Positions 15,774 to 24,447 of a stretch of DNA of 54,461 nt are shown one piece after another; the first letter of the stretch is position 1; every line of letters starts with the position of its first letter. Location: the NCBI RefSeq assembly GCF_022513565.1, contig NZ_JAKWBE010000041.1, positions 1-54,461 on the forward strand. The letters run 5' to 3'. Origin of the DNA: Streptomyces gilvus (GTDB lineage Bacteria; Actinomycetota; Actinomycetes; Streptomycetales; Streptomycetaceae). The notes beneath the pieces are model-generated. The model made no database searches. It was not told the origin of the DNA and was given only the letters and a program-made list of their open reading frames with translations. The position numbers and the translations under genes are program-made.

Positions 15774-16612
15774 CCACCATCACCGCGACCACCCAGACAC
15801 CGCGCACCACCACCCCCCGGCGCCCCGCCTACCGGGTCACCCCGGCGGGAGTGCTGCGCTCGGAGTGGGCCAAGCTGTGGTCCCTGCGCTCGACCTGGAT
15901 CACGCTGGGGCTCGGGCTGCTGTTCCTCGTCGCGTTCGGGCTGATCGCCACGGCCCGCTACAAGTCCGGATACGACTCCGGCACCCTCGACAAGGGCTTC
16001 GCCAGCAGGACGGGCCTGGATCTGTCCCTGTTCGGCACCAACTTCGCCCAGCTGGCCCTCGGCGTCCTCGGCGTCCTGGTCACCGCAGGCGAGTACTCCA
16101 CCGGCATGATCCGCTCGACGCTGGCCGCGGTGCCGCGCCGGCTGCCCGTGCTGTGGTCCAAGGCCGCCCTGTACGGCGTGGTCGTGCTCGTCGTCGGCAC
16201 GGTCGGCGCGTTCGTCACCTTCCAGATCGGCAGCGGCATCGTCTCCGGCACGCCGGCCGCCATGAGCCTGTCGCACGCCGGTGTCGTCCGCAGCCTCTTC
16301 GGCGCCGGGCTCTACCTCGGCCTGGTCGGGGTGATCGGCGCGGCCCTGGGTATGCTGCTGCGCTCGGTGGCCGGCGGGATCTCGGTGCTGGTCGCCACGC
16401 TGATGCTGATTCCGGGCCTGGTGACGCTGCTGCCCAGCTCCTGGCAGGACAACATCAGCCCCTACCTGCCCAGCAACGCCGGCGAGTCGATGTACGCCCT
16501 CACCCACGACGCCACCAGCCTCTCGCCCGGCGCCGGCCTGTGGGTCTTCCTCGGCTGGACGGTCCTCGCGCTGGCCGGCGCGGCGTACCGGCTGGTGCGC
16601 AGCGACGTCTGA
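15770..16612 (+). CDS. ABC-2 type permease
   Basis: A 280-residue membrane protein with six hydrophobic segments. It starts from LRSEWAKLWSLRSTWITLGLG, the usual opening of Streptomyces ABC-2 permeases, and ends with LGWTVLALAGAAYRLVRSDV. A large extracytoplasmic loop lies between helices 1 and 2 (YKSGYDSGTLDKGFASR). Its ATG overlaps the ATPase stop. The substrate is unknown. Confidence 0.9.
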   Translation: MTTITATTQTPRTTTPRRPAYRVTPAGVLRSEWAKLWSLRSTWITLGLGLLFLVAFGLIATARYKSGYDSGTLDKGFASRTGLDLSLFGTNFAQLALGVLGVLVTAGEYSTGMIRSTLAAVPRRLPVLWSKAALYGVVVLVVGTVGAFVTFQIGSGIVSGTPAAMSLSHAGVVRSLFGAGLYLGLVGVIGAALGMLLRSVAGGISVLVATLMLIPGLVTLLPSSWQDNISPYLPSNAGESMYALTHDATSLSPGAGLWVFLGWTVLALAGAAYRLVRSDV

Positions 16613-16631
16613 GCACCGGCACCATGGACGG

Positions 16632-17927
16632 GTGACATCCGTGACCTACGACGACGCCGGCGGGCTGGGGCCGCTGGTCGCCCGGCTCGCCCGGGCCGGC
16701 CAGCGGCTCCGGCAGGCCGACCGGGCGCGGCCCTGGGCGCTGGACACCACGGTCGTGGTCCTGGTCTTCCTGCTGTTCTGCGTGCCGGACCTGCTGCGGT
16801 CCACGGGCGTGGCCACGGGGGACGACGGACCGCACCGGCTCCGCCTCGCCCTCACCGACCTGCCCCTGCCGGCCGTGCTGGCGGTGCAGGTCGGACTGGT
16901 GCTGCCCCTGCTGTGGCGGCGGCGACGGCCGCTCATGACCTTCGGCGTCATCACGGCCGTCGTCCTGCTGCAGTGGTCGCTGGGCGCGGGACTGCGCGCG
17001 GACTTCGCCCTGTTCATCGCCCTGTACAGCCTGGTGCTGCACGGGCGGCTGCGGCAGCTGCCGTGGGCCTGCGCGGCCACGGTCGCCGCGATGACCGTGG
17101 TCGCGCTGCGGGTGTCGCACGCGGTGTCCGTGTGGGACGCCCTGTTCTTCCTGCTGAGCACGGCGACCGCGGCCCTCGCGCTGGGACTGACGGTCCGCAT
17201 CCGCCGGGCCCAGCTCGCCGGTCTGCGGGAGCGGGCCGCGCGGCTGGAGATAGAGCGCGACCAGCGCGGCAGGCTGGCGGTCGCCACCGAACGGGCCCGG
17301 GTGGCCCGCGAGATGCACGACATCGTCGGCCACAACCTGTCCGTCATCATCTCCCTCGCCGACGCCGGCAGATACGCCACCGACCTGGCGCCCGAACGGG
17401 GCAAGGAGGCCCTGCAGCTCATCGGCGACACCGGCCGTCAGGCGCTGAGCGAGCTGCGGCGGGTGCTCGGCGTGCTGCGCGAGAGTGCGGGCACGTCCGG
17501 CACCGGGCCCGCGCTCAGTCCGCAACCCGGTCTCGCCGACATCGACGCCCTGTGCGCCGGGGTGCGCGCCGCCGGTCTGGAGGTCGTCTACCGCACCTCC
17601 GGGGACGTGGAGACCCTCGACGGCGGAGTGCAGTTGACGGTGTACCGGATCGTGCAGGAAGCCCTCACCAACACCCTCAAGCACGCCGGCCCCGACACCC
17701 GGGTGCACCTGGCGATCGTCGTGGAGGACACCTTGTTGACCATCCGCGTCCAGGACACCGGCCCCGCCCTGCTCCCCGGACCGCCCGGCGAGGAAGGACA
17801 CGGCCTGGTGGGGCTGCGCGAACGGGCGGCTCTCTACGGCGGCAAGGTGAGCGCCGGCCCGGCGCCCGGCGGCGGCTGGAGCGTCCGGGCCACCCTCGAC
17901 CTCACCCCCCAGGGCGGTACCGAGTGA
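16632..17927 (+). CDS. Sensor histidine kinase (HisKA_3 / NarL-partner class)
   Basis: A 431-residue membrane kinase. Hydrophobic helices span about 35-180, then a dimerisation domain with the phosphoacceptor His229 in REMHDIVGHNLSVI, then an HATPase domain with VQEALTNTLKHAG (N box) and GHGLVGLRERAALYGG (G box). It belongs to the DesK/NarX-like class that pairs with LuxR-type regulators. GTG 16632 lies 20 bases after the permease stop with little ribosome site; a GTG at 16641 is an alternative. It overlaps the regulator gene by GTGA. Confidence 0.92.
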   Translation: MTSVTYDDAGGLGPLVARLARAGQRLRQADRARPWALDTTVVVLVFLLFCVPDLLRSTGVATGDDGPHRLRLALTDLPLPAVLAVQVGLVLPLLWRRRRPLMTFGVITAVVLLQWSLGAGLRADFALFIALYSLVLHGRLRQLPWACAATVAAMTVVALRVSHAVSVWDALFFLLSTATAALALGLTVRIRRAQLAGLRERAARLEIERDQRGRLAVATERARVAREMHDIVGHNLSVIISLADAGRYATDLAPERGKEALQLIGDTGRQALSELRRVLGVLRESAGTSGTGPALSPQPGLADIDALCAGVRAAGLEVVYRTSGDVETLDGGVQLTVYRIVQEALTNTLKHAGPDTRVHLAIVVEDTLLTIRVQDTGPALLPGPPGEEGHGLVGLRERAALYGGKVSAGPAPGGGWSVRATLDLTPQGGTE

Positions 17928-18592
17928 CGACCGTGCTCATCGTCGACGACCAGCCGCTGCAGCGCTACGCCTTCCGCATCCTGCTGGAGTCGGTCCCGGA
18001 GACCGACGTGGTCGGCGAGGCCGCGCACGGAGCCGAGGCCGTCCGCATGACCGCCGAACTGCGCCCCGACGTGGTCCTGATGGACGTCCGGATGCCCGGC
18101 ATGGACGGCATCGAGGCCACCCGCCGCATCGTCGCCGCCGGCGACCGCTCCCGCATCCTGGTGCTGACCACCTTCGACCTCGACGAGTACGTCCACGCCG
18201 CCCTGCGCGCCGGAGCCAGCGGCTTCCTCCTCAAGGACGCCCGCCCCGAGGAACTCCTCGCCGGCATCCGCGCCGTGGCCGCCGGCGACGCCGTCATCGC
18301 CCCCGCCCTCACCCGCCGCATCCTCGACGAGTACGCCCGGAGCCGGCCGGCCACCGGCCGCGATCCGGACGACGACCCGAGACTGACCGGCCTCACCGAC
18401 CGCGAACGCGAGATCCTCGAAGCGATCGGCAAGGGCTGGACCAACGGTGAGATCGCCGCGCACTTCGTGCTCTCCGAGTCCACCGTGAAGACCCATGTCG
18501 GCCGCGTCCTGGCGAAGATAGGCGCCCGCGACCGCATCCAGGCGGTGATCTTCGCCTACGACATCGGTCTCGCCCGGCCCAACGCGGGCTGA
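17924..18592 (+). CDS. LuxR/NarL-type response regulator
   Basis: A 222-residue regulator. The receiver domain has the acidic pair D8/D9, phosphoacceptor Asp54 (LMDVRMPGMDG) and the conserved Lys in GFLLKDARPEEL. The C-terminal LuxR helix-turn-helix reads LTDREREILEAIGKGWTNGE followed by IAAHFVLSESTVKTHV. It is coupled to the kinase by GTGA overlap and probably controls the upstream ABC exporter through the repeats at 14715-14758. Confidence 0.93.
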   Translation: MTTVLIVDDQPLQRYAFRILLESVPETDVVGEAAHGAEAVRMTAELRPDVVLMDVRMPGMDGIEATRRIVAAGDRSRILVLTTFDLDEYVHAALRAGASGFLLKDARPEELLAGIRAVAAGDAVIAPALTRRILDEYARSRPATGRDPDDDPRLTGLTDREREILEAIGKGWTNGEIAAHFVLSESTVKTHVGRVLAKIGARDRIQAVIFAYDIGLARPNAG

Positions 18593-18602
18593 GCGACGTC
18601 AT

Positions 18603-18622
18603 CCGTCCCGTTCGGCGGACGG
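18603..18622 (+). terminator. Possible terminator after the two-component operon
   Basis: CCGTCC and GGACGG pair around an 8-base loop, 10 bases after the response regulator stop. The stem is short and no T-run follows. Confidence 0.4.
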
Positions 18623-18721
18623 GCCCACGAGCACCCTTCCCCGCGATGCCCGCCGCCCGGCTCAGCGCCAGGGCCGCCTCCTTCGCCGTCGGGTTCACCC
18701 CGACCACGCCGACGTACACCG

Positions 18722-19153
18722 ACCCCGGCCTTCGACCGGCAACAGCAACGGGGGCTGGTCACCAAGGTGCTGGCCCGTGAGGAGATGGTCCTGGCGGCCG
18801 CGCCCGCGCGGTCCTTCGCCCGGCCCGGCGAGGTCACCCCCGCCGAGACCGCCGGCCTGCCGTTCGTCGACTTCGTCCCCGGATGGGCCGTCCGCCAGGC
18901 CGTGGACCGGACCTACCGGTCGGCCGGGGTGGAGCGCGGCACGGCGTTCGAGGTCAACGACATCGTGGCCGCGGCCGAGCTGGTCCGGCACGACCTCGGG
19001 GTCTGCGTCATGCCGGAGTCGATCGCCGCCCGCTTCCCGGATCTGACCCCGCGCCGCTTCACCCGGCAGGCTCCGCACTGGGACGTCCTGCTGGCCCGTC
19101 CGCCCGGTCCCGTGCCGCCGGCGGTCGCCGCGCTGCTGCGGCACATCACCTGA
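18722..19153 (+). pseudogene. LysR-family regulator remnant (effector-domain end)
   Basis: About 140 codons read GLVTKVLAREEMVLAAAPA, later FVPGWAVRQAVDRTYRSAGV, and the C-terminal FEVNDIVAAAELVRHDLGVC followed by VMPESIA, matching the second half of a LysR effector-binding domain. The helix-turn-helix and first effector half are missing. Upstream sequence to 18600 in this frame has no similarity. GTG 18767 could start it, but no DNA-binding part remains. Confidence 0.75.
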
Positions 19154-19211
19154 CCGGCCGGGACCGGGACTTCGCCCGGCCGGACACGGCCGGTCCTGGC
19201 AGGATGGCGGC

Positions 19212-19565
19212 ATGGAACGTGTGCTGGGAATCGGCGGATACTTCCTGCGGGCGACCGACCCGCAGGCCCTGAGCGCGTGGTACCGGGAGTGCCTGGGCCT
19301 GGACACCGACGAGCACGGCCTGTGGCGTCAGGAACCCGGGGACACGGTGTTCGCGGCCTTCGAGTCCGGCACCGACTACTTCGGCTCCCGCGCCCAGCAG
19401 ACCATGCTCAACTTCCGGGTCCGCGACCTGGACGCCATGCTCGCGCAGTTGCGCGGCAAGGGAGCGGACGTGGACCCGGAGAGCCAGGACATGGAGGGCG
19501 TCGGCCGCTTCGGCTGGGTCACCGATCCCGACGGCAACCGGATCGAACTCTGGCAGCCCGCCTGA
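19212..19565 (+). CDS. VOC/glyoxalase superfamily protein
   Basis: A 117-residue protein with one pair of beta-alpha-beta-beta-beta modules. It opens with GIGGYFLRATDPQALSAWYR and ends with GWVTDPDGNRIELWQPA, whose Glu is the usual metal position of the vicinal-oxygen-chelate fold. Function (lactoylglutathione lyase-like or resistance) cannot be assigned. It sits intact between two gene fragments (LysR and MFS). Confidence 0.88.
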   Translation: MERVLGIGGYFLRATDPQALSAWYRECLGLDTDEHGLWRQEPGDTVFAAFESGTDYFGSRAQQTMLNFRVRDLDAMLAQLRGKGADVDPESQDMEGVGRFGWVTDPDGNRIELWQPA

Positions 19566-19569
19566 CGGT

Positions 19570-19740
19570 TCAGCGGGTCCGCCGCTCCGTCAGCCAGTAC
19601 AGCGGGGCAAGGACGGGAAGGACGGCGCCCTGCGCGGTGACCGCGTTCCAGCCGTCCGCGTGGTAGGCGACCGAGCCCAGCTGCGAGCCCAGCGCGCCGC
19701 CCGCGAAGAAGACGGCGATGAAGCGCGCTTGTCCGTCGGC
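19570..19740 (-). pseudogene. MFS transporter remnant (last two helices)
   Basis: The minus strand reads ARFIAVFFAGGALGSQLGSV then AYHADGWNAVTAQGAVLPV and a terminal LAPLYWLTERRTR. This is the final pair of helices of a major facilitator exporter (the GGALGS motif of the penultimate helix is clear). The remaining ~350 residues are absent; the sequence upstream is the leader of the NAD kinase gene. Confidence 0.65.
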
Positions 19741-19816
19741 CTCATGGCAGGCGTCCGCGAAAGCTGTGACCATGTTCACGAGCCCGCAGACAGACCACGG
19801 CAGCCCGGGAGACGAC

Positions 19817-20872
19817 ATGCCGATCAGCCGGTTGGGACTCGTCGTGCACGAAGGACGTCCCGAGGCGGTGTCGGGAGCGCAGGCCGTGCGCGAGTGGTGC
19901 GCGCGGCGCGACATCGGCTGCGTGGACATCGACGTGTGGCAGGGGCAGGGCAGCCGCCGAAGCGGCCGGGAGGAGATGCGGGCGGCGGGCAGTCCCGACC
20001 TGATCGTCACGCTCGGCGGGGACGGCACCTTCCTGCGCGGCGCCCGCATCGCGGCGAAGAAGAACATCCAGGTCCTCGGCGTCGACCTGGGCAAGGTCGG
20101 CTTCCTGACCGAGACGCCGGTCACCGAGGTCGAACGGGCGCTGGACGCCGTACACGCCGGCCGGTCGGAGTGCGAGGAGCGGATGACCCTCACGATGCGG
20201 GCGTCCAAGCCGCTGGAGATGCCCTCCGACATGGAGCAGATCCTGTGCTACGGCCGAGGTCCCGCGCTGCCGCCGCCACCGCCGCGGTCCGGTGCCGACG
20301 ACTCCTGGGGCATCGCGCTGGACGTCACCGCGCTCAACGACATCGTGGTGGAGAAGCTGGCCCGGGACCGCCAGGTCAGCGTCGGCGTCTACATCGCGGG
20401 CCGGCTGCTGGCCTCGTACTCCGCCGACGGTCTCATCGTCGCCACCCCCACGGGCTCGACCGCCTACAGCTTCGCGGCCGGGGGACCGGTGCTCTCGCCC
20501 CGGATGCGGGCGGTGGTGTTCACGCCGGTCGCCCCGCACATGACGTTCAACCGCACGGTGATCGCCAACGCCGACGAGCCGATCGCCCTGCGCGTCCTGC
20601 CCCACTCCGGGCGCGCCGCCGTCAGCGTCGACGGCCAGCCGCGCGGTGTCCTCGAACCCGGGGACTGGATCGGCGTGATCGCGGCGCCGGAGCCGCTGCG
20701 CCTGGTCCGGCTCAGCCCCGCCGACTTCTACGGCCGTCTGCGCGACCGGATGCGCCTGACCGACGCGCCGGCCACGGCCGCGGACGGCGAGTCGGCGCCG
20801 CTGTTCCGCCCCAGCGGTCCCGTCCCCGAGGACGTGCGCCACCTCCGGCTGCCGCCGCCCTCACCGTCCTGA
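19817..20872 (+). CDS. NAD(+)/NADH kinase family protein
   Basis: A 351-residue kinase. The nucleotide motif GGDGT is at 67-71 (TLGGDGTFLRG). The second signature LNDIVVEK carries Asp where many have Glu, and PTGSTAYSFAAGGPVLSP supplies the glycine-rich loop. It probably phosphorylates NAD to NADP. A proline-rich insertion (GPALPPPPPRSGADD, about 152-166) and a disordered C-terminal tail make it longer than the usual ~300 residues. It is not next to recN or tlyA as the housekeeping actinobacterial copy often is, so it may be a second paralogue. ATG 19817 follows GGGAGA. Confidence 0.88.
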   Translation: MPISRLGLVVHEGRPEAVSGAQAVREWCARRDIGCVDIDVWQGQGSRRSGREEMRAAGSPDLIVTLGGDGTFLRGARIAAKKNIQVLGVDLGKVGFLTETPVTEVERALDAVHAGRSECEERMTLTMRASKPLEMPSDMEQILCYGRGPALPPPPPRSGADDSWGIALDVTALNDIVVEKLARDRQVSVGVYIAGRLLASYSADGLIVATPTGSTAYSFAAGGPVLSPRMRAVVFTPVAPHMTFNRTVIANADEPIALRVLPHSGRAAVSVDGQPRGVLEPGDWIGVIAAPEPLRLVRLSPADFYGRLRDRMRLTDAPATAADGESAPLFRPSGPVPEDVRHLRLPPPSPS

Positions 20873-20904
20873 CCGGTGATGAGTCCCCGGTCGGCGCGGG
20901 CGTC

Positions 20905-21099
20905 TCACAGGCCGAGGTCCGCCGCCAGGCAGGAGAAGGACATCCAGGCGCCCTCGGGGTTGTAGGCCTCCCGGGCCGGGTCGTGCGGTGTGGCCGCCTT
21001 CTCCTCGGTCATGTCCTCGTAGTGGATGCGCTCGGGCAACGTGCCGAACCGTGCGTGGCGCGCGGCCGCGGCGCTGTCCGGGGTGCTCTGGATCTCCAC
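20905..21099 (-). CDS. Small conserved Streptomyces protein
   Basis: A 64-residue soluble protein containing ARHARFGTLPERIHYEDMTE and a terminal REAYNPEGAWMSFSCLAADLGL. I recognise the pattern (RHARFGxLPERxxYEDMxEE) from small proteins common in Streptomyces, but know no function. GTG 21099 has a strong GGGAGG six bases upstream. It is convergent with the NAD kinase. Confidence 0.75.
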   Translation of the reverse strand: MEIQSTPDSAAAARHARFGTLPERIHYEDMTEEKAATPHDPAREAYNPEGAWMSFSCLAADLGL

Positions 21100-21300
21100 G
21101 GTCAACCTCCCCTGTTCGCTTGACGGATCGAGTCGTGCGATCCGTCGCTGCACTCACCCTTGCAGGTCTCGCATCACCGGTCAAGGTGGTGACGATTTCA
21201 GCTCTCCCGGTTTGCGGGCCGCCGCCGGCGGACTGAGCAGCGGTACGCACGCGGGTGTCTCGCCGTGGCGGCGCGGCACGGTCGAGGTCAGGGTGGAGCC

Positions 21301-21924
21301 ATGTGCTGGAGTGCGACGGCCGATCTCGTCGCCGGCGCCGGGATCGCCGGGGTCGGTGCCGTCTGTGTGGCGCGGTTACAGCGGGTGCGTGAACTGCCGC
21401 TCGCCGCGCTGCCGTTGCTGCTGGGCAGCCATCAGCTGGTCGAGGCGTGGGTCTGGAATGTGGGCGGCGGTACCGGTCCGGCCACCGTCGCCTGGGCGGT
21501 GATCGCGTTTCCGCTGCTGGCGGTGTGGGTGCCGTTCGCCGTGCTGTGCGCGGTTCCGCGACAGGGCCGGGCCCGGCTCGCCGTTCCCATGGCGAGCGGG
21601 GTCGCGACCGCCGCCGCGCTGGCGTACGCCATCGCCACCCGTCCCGTCCGCGCCGAGATCCGGGGCCACACCGTCGGTTACGCGCTCGGGCTGACCCACG
21701 GGGGTGTGCTCGTGGCGGGGTATCTGCTCGCCACCGTGGGCGCGTTGCTGCTGGCCACCGACCGGTGGGTGCGCGGACTCGGTCTGCTGGCCGGGGTGGG
21801 GGCGCTGGTGTGCTGGGCGCTGTGGCGGCTGGAGTTCGTCTCGACGTGGTGCGCGTTCGCGGCCCTGTGCTCCGTGGTCGTGTACGGCTGGGTGGTGCGC
21901 CGGGAGCCCGCGTATTCCCGCTGA
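21301..21924 (+). CDS. DUF6629-type membrane protein
   Basis: A 207-residue protein with seven hydrophobic segments. It opens with MCWSATADLVAGAGIAGVGA, which I associate with a family of unknown function (DUF6629). ALPLLLGSHQLVEAWVW is a second recognisable block. ATG 21301 has ggtgga upstream. No neighbouring gene suggests a role. Confidence 0.8.
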   Translation: MCWSATADLVAGAGIAGVGAVCVARLQRVRELPLAALPLLLGSHQLVEAWVWNVGGGTGPATVAWAVIAFPLLAVWVPFAVLCAVPRQGRARLAVPMASGVATAAALAYAIATRPVRAEIRGHTVGYALGLTHGGVLVAGYLLATVGALLLATDRWVRGLGLLAGVGALVCWALWRLEFVSTWCAFAALCSVVVYGWVVRREPAYSR

Positions 21925-22195
21925 CGGTGGTGGTGTCGCTACCGGGACCGGTGATCCTGCGTGCGGGAGGGACCTGGTTGCGCCGGATCCCGCGATTCAG
22001 GGTGGGACCATGAACACCAGGGGAACGTCACGGATCCGCAGCCGGGTGACACCGCTGCGCCGCCTGAGCGGGCACGTCCACGTCCCGCGCGGGACATCGA
22101 CTCCCGCGCCGCGGTGGCGGCACGGGCGGGACGTCGTCGAGAGGGAGTGCGAGGGCCGCGAGTCCGTGGATCCGGGCGGCGGATGACCGTACGGC
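21925..22195. other. Intergenic, no gene recognised
   Basis: 271 bases between the DUF6629-type gene and the truncated alcohol dehydrogenase. A short open frame from ATG 22010 (Arg-rich, 58 codons) has a purine-rich leader but no family similarity or composition that I trust. Confidence 0.5.
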
Positions 22196-22763
22196 TCAGA
22201 GCAGGATGACAGTCTTGCCGCGGGCGTGGCCGGAGCGGGCGCGGGCCACGGCGGCCGGAGCGTCGGCCAGGGAGATCTCCGCGTCGACGGTCACACGGAG
22301 CTTTCCGGCGGCCGTGAGGTCGGCGAGGGCCCCGAGTTCGGCCTGGCTGGGGCTGCTGGACAGGTTGACGCCGTGGATCTCACGGGCGGCCAGGGCGCCG
22401 GGGTCGACGGCGTGGTTGGTGCTGATCAGCCGGCCGCCGGGCTTGAGGAGCGCGGCGAAGGCGTCGATGTCGCCGCCGGGGTGGGTGATCAGGTCCAGGA
22501 CGGCGTCGATGCCGTCCGGGTGAGCGGCCGGCACCTGCTCGGCGACGGGCGCGGCCGTGAAGTCGAGGGTCTCGTGGGCGCCGAGGTCGCGCAGGTGACC
22601 GGCGACGTCGGGGGCGGCGGTGGCCAGCACCCGTGCCCCTTCGTGGACGGCGAACTGGATCGCCGACTGGCCGACGCCTCCGGAGGCGCCGTTGACGAGG
22701 ATGACGTGCCCGGTGTCCAGCCGGGCCGCCTCGATGGCCTGGTAGGCGGTGGCACTGGCGGTA
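22196..22763 (-). pseudogene. Zinc-type alcohol dehydrogenase/quinone oxidoreductase remnant
   Basis: About 188 codons read ATAYQAIEAARLDTGHVILV then NGASGGVGQSAIQFAVHEGA (the Rossmann motif) through GGRLISTNHAVDPG to a normal C-terminus RSGHARGKTVILL. The N-terminal catalytic domain (about 125 residues) is missing. Upstream of 22763 the frame continues without similarity into a promoter-like region with an AT-rich palindrome at 22781. Confidence 0.8.
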
Positions 22764-22780
22764 GACCCTAGGGGGTGTGC

Positions 22781-22793
22781 TTCAAATTTTGAA
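22781..22793. promoter_or_regulatory. TTCAAA-T-TTTGAA palindrome
   Basis: A perfect 6+1+6 dyad in an AT-rich patch that stands out from its GC-rich surroundings, 18 bases upstream of where the alcohol dehydrogenase remnant becomes recognisable. This form is typical of operators read by MarR/HxlR-type regulators; none is adjacent. Confidence 0.5.
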
Positions 22794-22859
22794 CATCTGT
22801 CGTGGCGTCGATCACGTGAGGAGGCCCGTACGCCGCTGGAGTCGATACCCGCCGCTGGT

Positions 22860-23648
22860 TCAGCTCGCGTGCTGGGGGAGTACCGGGCTCGGCACGGGGC
22901 GCTTGGCCACGAAGCCGTCGCCGGGTACATGGCCGCGCAGTCGCCGCCATGCCCAGGGGCCGACATGGTCCACCGCCCAGCGGACGTCGGCTCCCAGGGC
23001 GCGGAACACCGACACCGGGCTCAGGGCGGGAAGCGGCTCCGCCCAGTTCTCGTGGCCCGGCAGACCCAGGGTGTGGGCCATCCCGGCGGCGATCCGGGCG
23101 TGTCCGAGCGGGCTCGCGTGCAGGCGGTCGTCGCTCCACAGGCGGGGGTCGGCCGTGAAGGGATGCGGGAAGACGTCCAGGACCGCCACGCCGTACCGTC
23201 CCGCGAGGTCACGCACCCGGGAGTTGAGGCCGATGACGCGCGGTCGCACCCGGCGCGCCACCGGGGAGATCCCGCCGAGGTCGGGGAAGGTCATCGTGAC
23301 GACATGCGTCCCCGACGCGGTCAGCCGGGCGAACGTCTCCTCGATGTTCGCGGCGACCGCCTCCGGGTCGTGGCGCCGCCGTACGACGTCGTTCATGCCC
23401 GCCGTCACCGTCACCAGGTCGGGCCGCAGCGCCAGCGCCGGGGCCAGCTGGTCGGCCCTGATCTGGGTGCTGGTCTTCCCGCGCACGGCCAGATTGGCGT
23501 AGGTCAGACCCGGCTGCGTCCGTGCGAGGGTCTCGGCGAGCCGGTCGGCCCAGCCCCGGGGCCCGCCCGTCGGGCCGGGATCACCGACGCCTTCCGTCAG
23601 GCTGTCGCCGATCGCGACGTAACGGTTGAACGGGTGCGAGACGGTCAT
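22860..23648 (-). CDS. SGNH/GDSL-type esterase
   Basis: A 262-residue hydrolase. Block I is AIGDSLTEGVGD with nucleophile Ser16, block III GMND (TAGMNDVV), and block V DDRLHASPLGH provides the catalytic Asp and His. There is no signal peptide, so it is probably cytoplasmic. The last ~60 residues (WRRLRGHVPGDGFVAKRP) are a basic tail. A degraded relative lies at 38367-39065, where the same NLAVRG block and WxRRLRG tail can be seen. The substrate is unknown. Confidence 0.9.
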   Translation of the reverse strand: MTVSHPFNRYVAIGDSLTEGVGDPGPTGGPRGWADRLAETLARTQPGLTYANLAVRGKTSTQIRADQLAPALALRPDLVTVTAGMNDVVRRRHDPEAVAANIEETFARLTASGTHVVTMTFPDLGGISPVARRVRPRVIGLNSRVRDLAGRYGVAVLDVFPHPFTADPRLWSDDRLHASPLGHARIAAGMAHTLGLPGHENWAEPLPALSPVSVFRALGADVRWAVDHVGPWAWRRLRGHVPGDGFVAKRPVPSPVLPQHAS

Positions 23649-23736
23649 GCCGCCCGAGTCTAACTTCGGTTCATCCGTGGTTCAGGCTGGGCAGGCCCCC
23701 TTGCGTCGAAGCCAACAACCGGAGAGGGAGTGGCAC

Positions 23737-24447
23737 GTGGCGCAGAAGAGGGCCCTGGTGGTGCGCGGAGGATGGGAGGGGCACCAACCGGTCAAGGCGA
23801 CCGAGCTGTTCATCCCCTTCCTCGAGGACAACGGCTACGCCGTGCGCGTCGAGGAGTCGACCGACGTGTACGGCGACGCCGAGGAGTTGGCGGCCACCGA
23901 TCTGATCGTGCAGTGCGTGACCATGGCGGAGATCACCCACGAGCAGGTGGCCGGACTCGGCGCTGCGGTCGCCGCGGGAACCGGCCTCACCGGCTGGCAC
24001 GGCGGGATCGCCGACTCCTTCCGCGCCTCCGCCGACTATCTCCACCTGATCGGCGGCCAGTTCGCCACCCACCCCGGCAAGGAACCCTGTCTGCGGCGCG
24101 GGGAGGCCGAGGACAACTTCCTGCCGCACACCGTGCACTTCACGGAACTCGGCCGCGAACACCCCGTGACCGCGGGGCTGGAGGACTTCGAGCTGGAGAC
24201 CGAGCAGTACTGGGTGCTCCACGACGACCTCATCGACGTCCTCGCCACCACCACCCATCCGGTACGGCCCTGGCAGCCCTGGCACCGTCCGGTGACCTCG
24301 CCGGCGATCTGGACCCGGCGCTGGGGCGAGGGACGCGTCGTCGTCACCACGCCGGGACACAGTCTCGACGTACTGGAGGACACCGCCGTCCGTACCGTCA
24401 TCGAGAGGGGAATGCTGTGGGCGACGCGCACCGCATCGGCATCGTAG
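23737..24447 (+). CDS. ThuA-domain protein
   Basis: A 236-residue protein of the trehalose-utilisation ThuA class (class I glutamine-amidotransferase-like fold). Visible: ALVVRGGWEGHQPVKATELF, the LTGWHGG turn, the HPVTAGLEDFELETEQYW block and a terminal TTPGHSLDVLED. Biochemical activity of the family is poorly defined; members sit in sugar-conversion clusters. GTG 23737 has gagaggga upstream; the long upstream extension of the frame has no similarity. Its 3' end overlaps the following oxidoreductase by 31 bases. Confidence 0.88.
   Translation: MAQKRALVVRGGWEGHQPVKATELFIPFLEDNGYAVRVEESTDVYGDAEELAATDLIVQCVTMAEITHEQVAGLGAAVAAGTGLTGWHGGIADSFRASADYLHLIGGQFATHPGKEPCLRRGEAEDNFLPHTVHFTELGREHPVTAGLEDFELETEQYWVLHDDLIDVLATTTHPVRPWQPWHRPVTSPAIWTRRWGEGRVVVTTPGHSLDVLEDTAVRTVIERGMLWATRTASAS

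Noticed and set aside
18600..18719. Minus-strand frame MYVGVVGVNPTAKEAALALS opposite the leader of the LysR remnant
   Set aside because: Short, no ribosome site, ends without a domain; only a vague similarity to nucleotide-binding folds.
22010..22186. Small Arg-rich open frame from ATG 22010
   Set aside because: No family similarity and a composition expected from GC-rich noncoding DNA.
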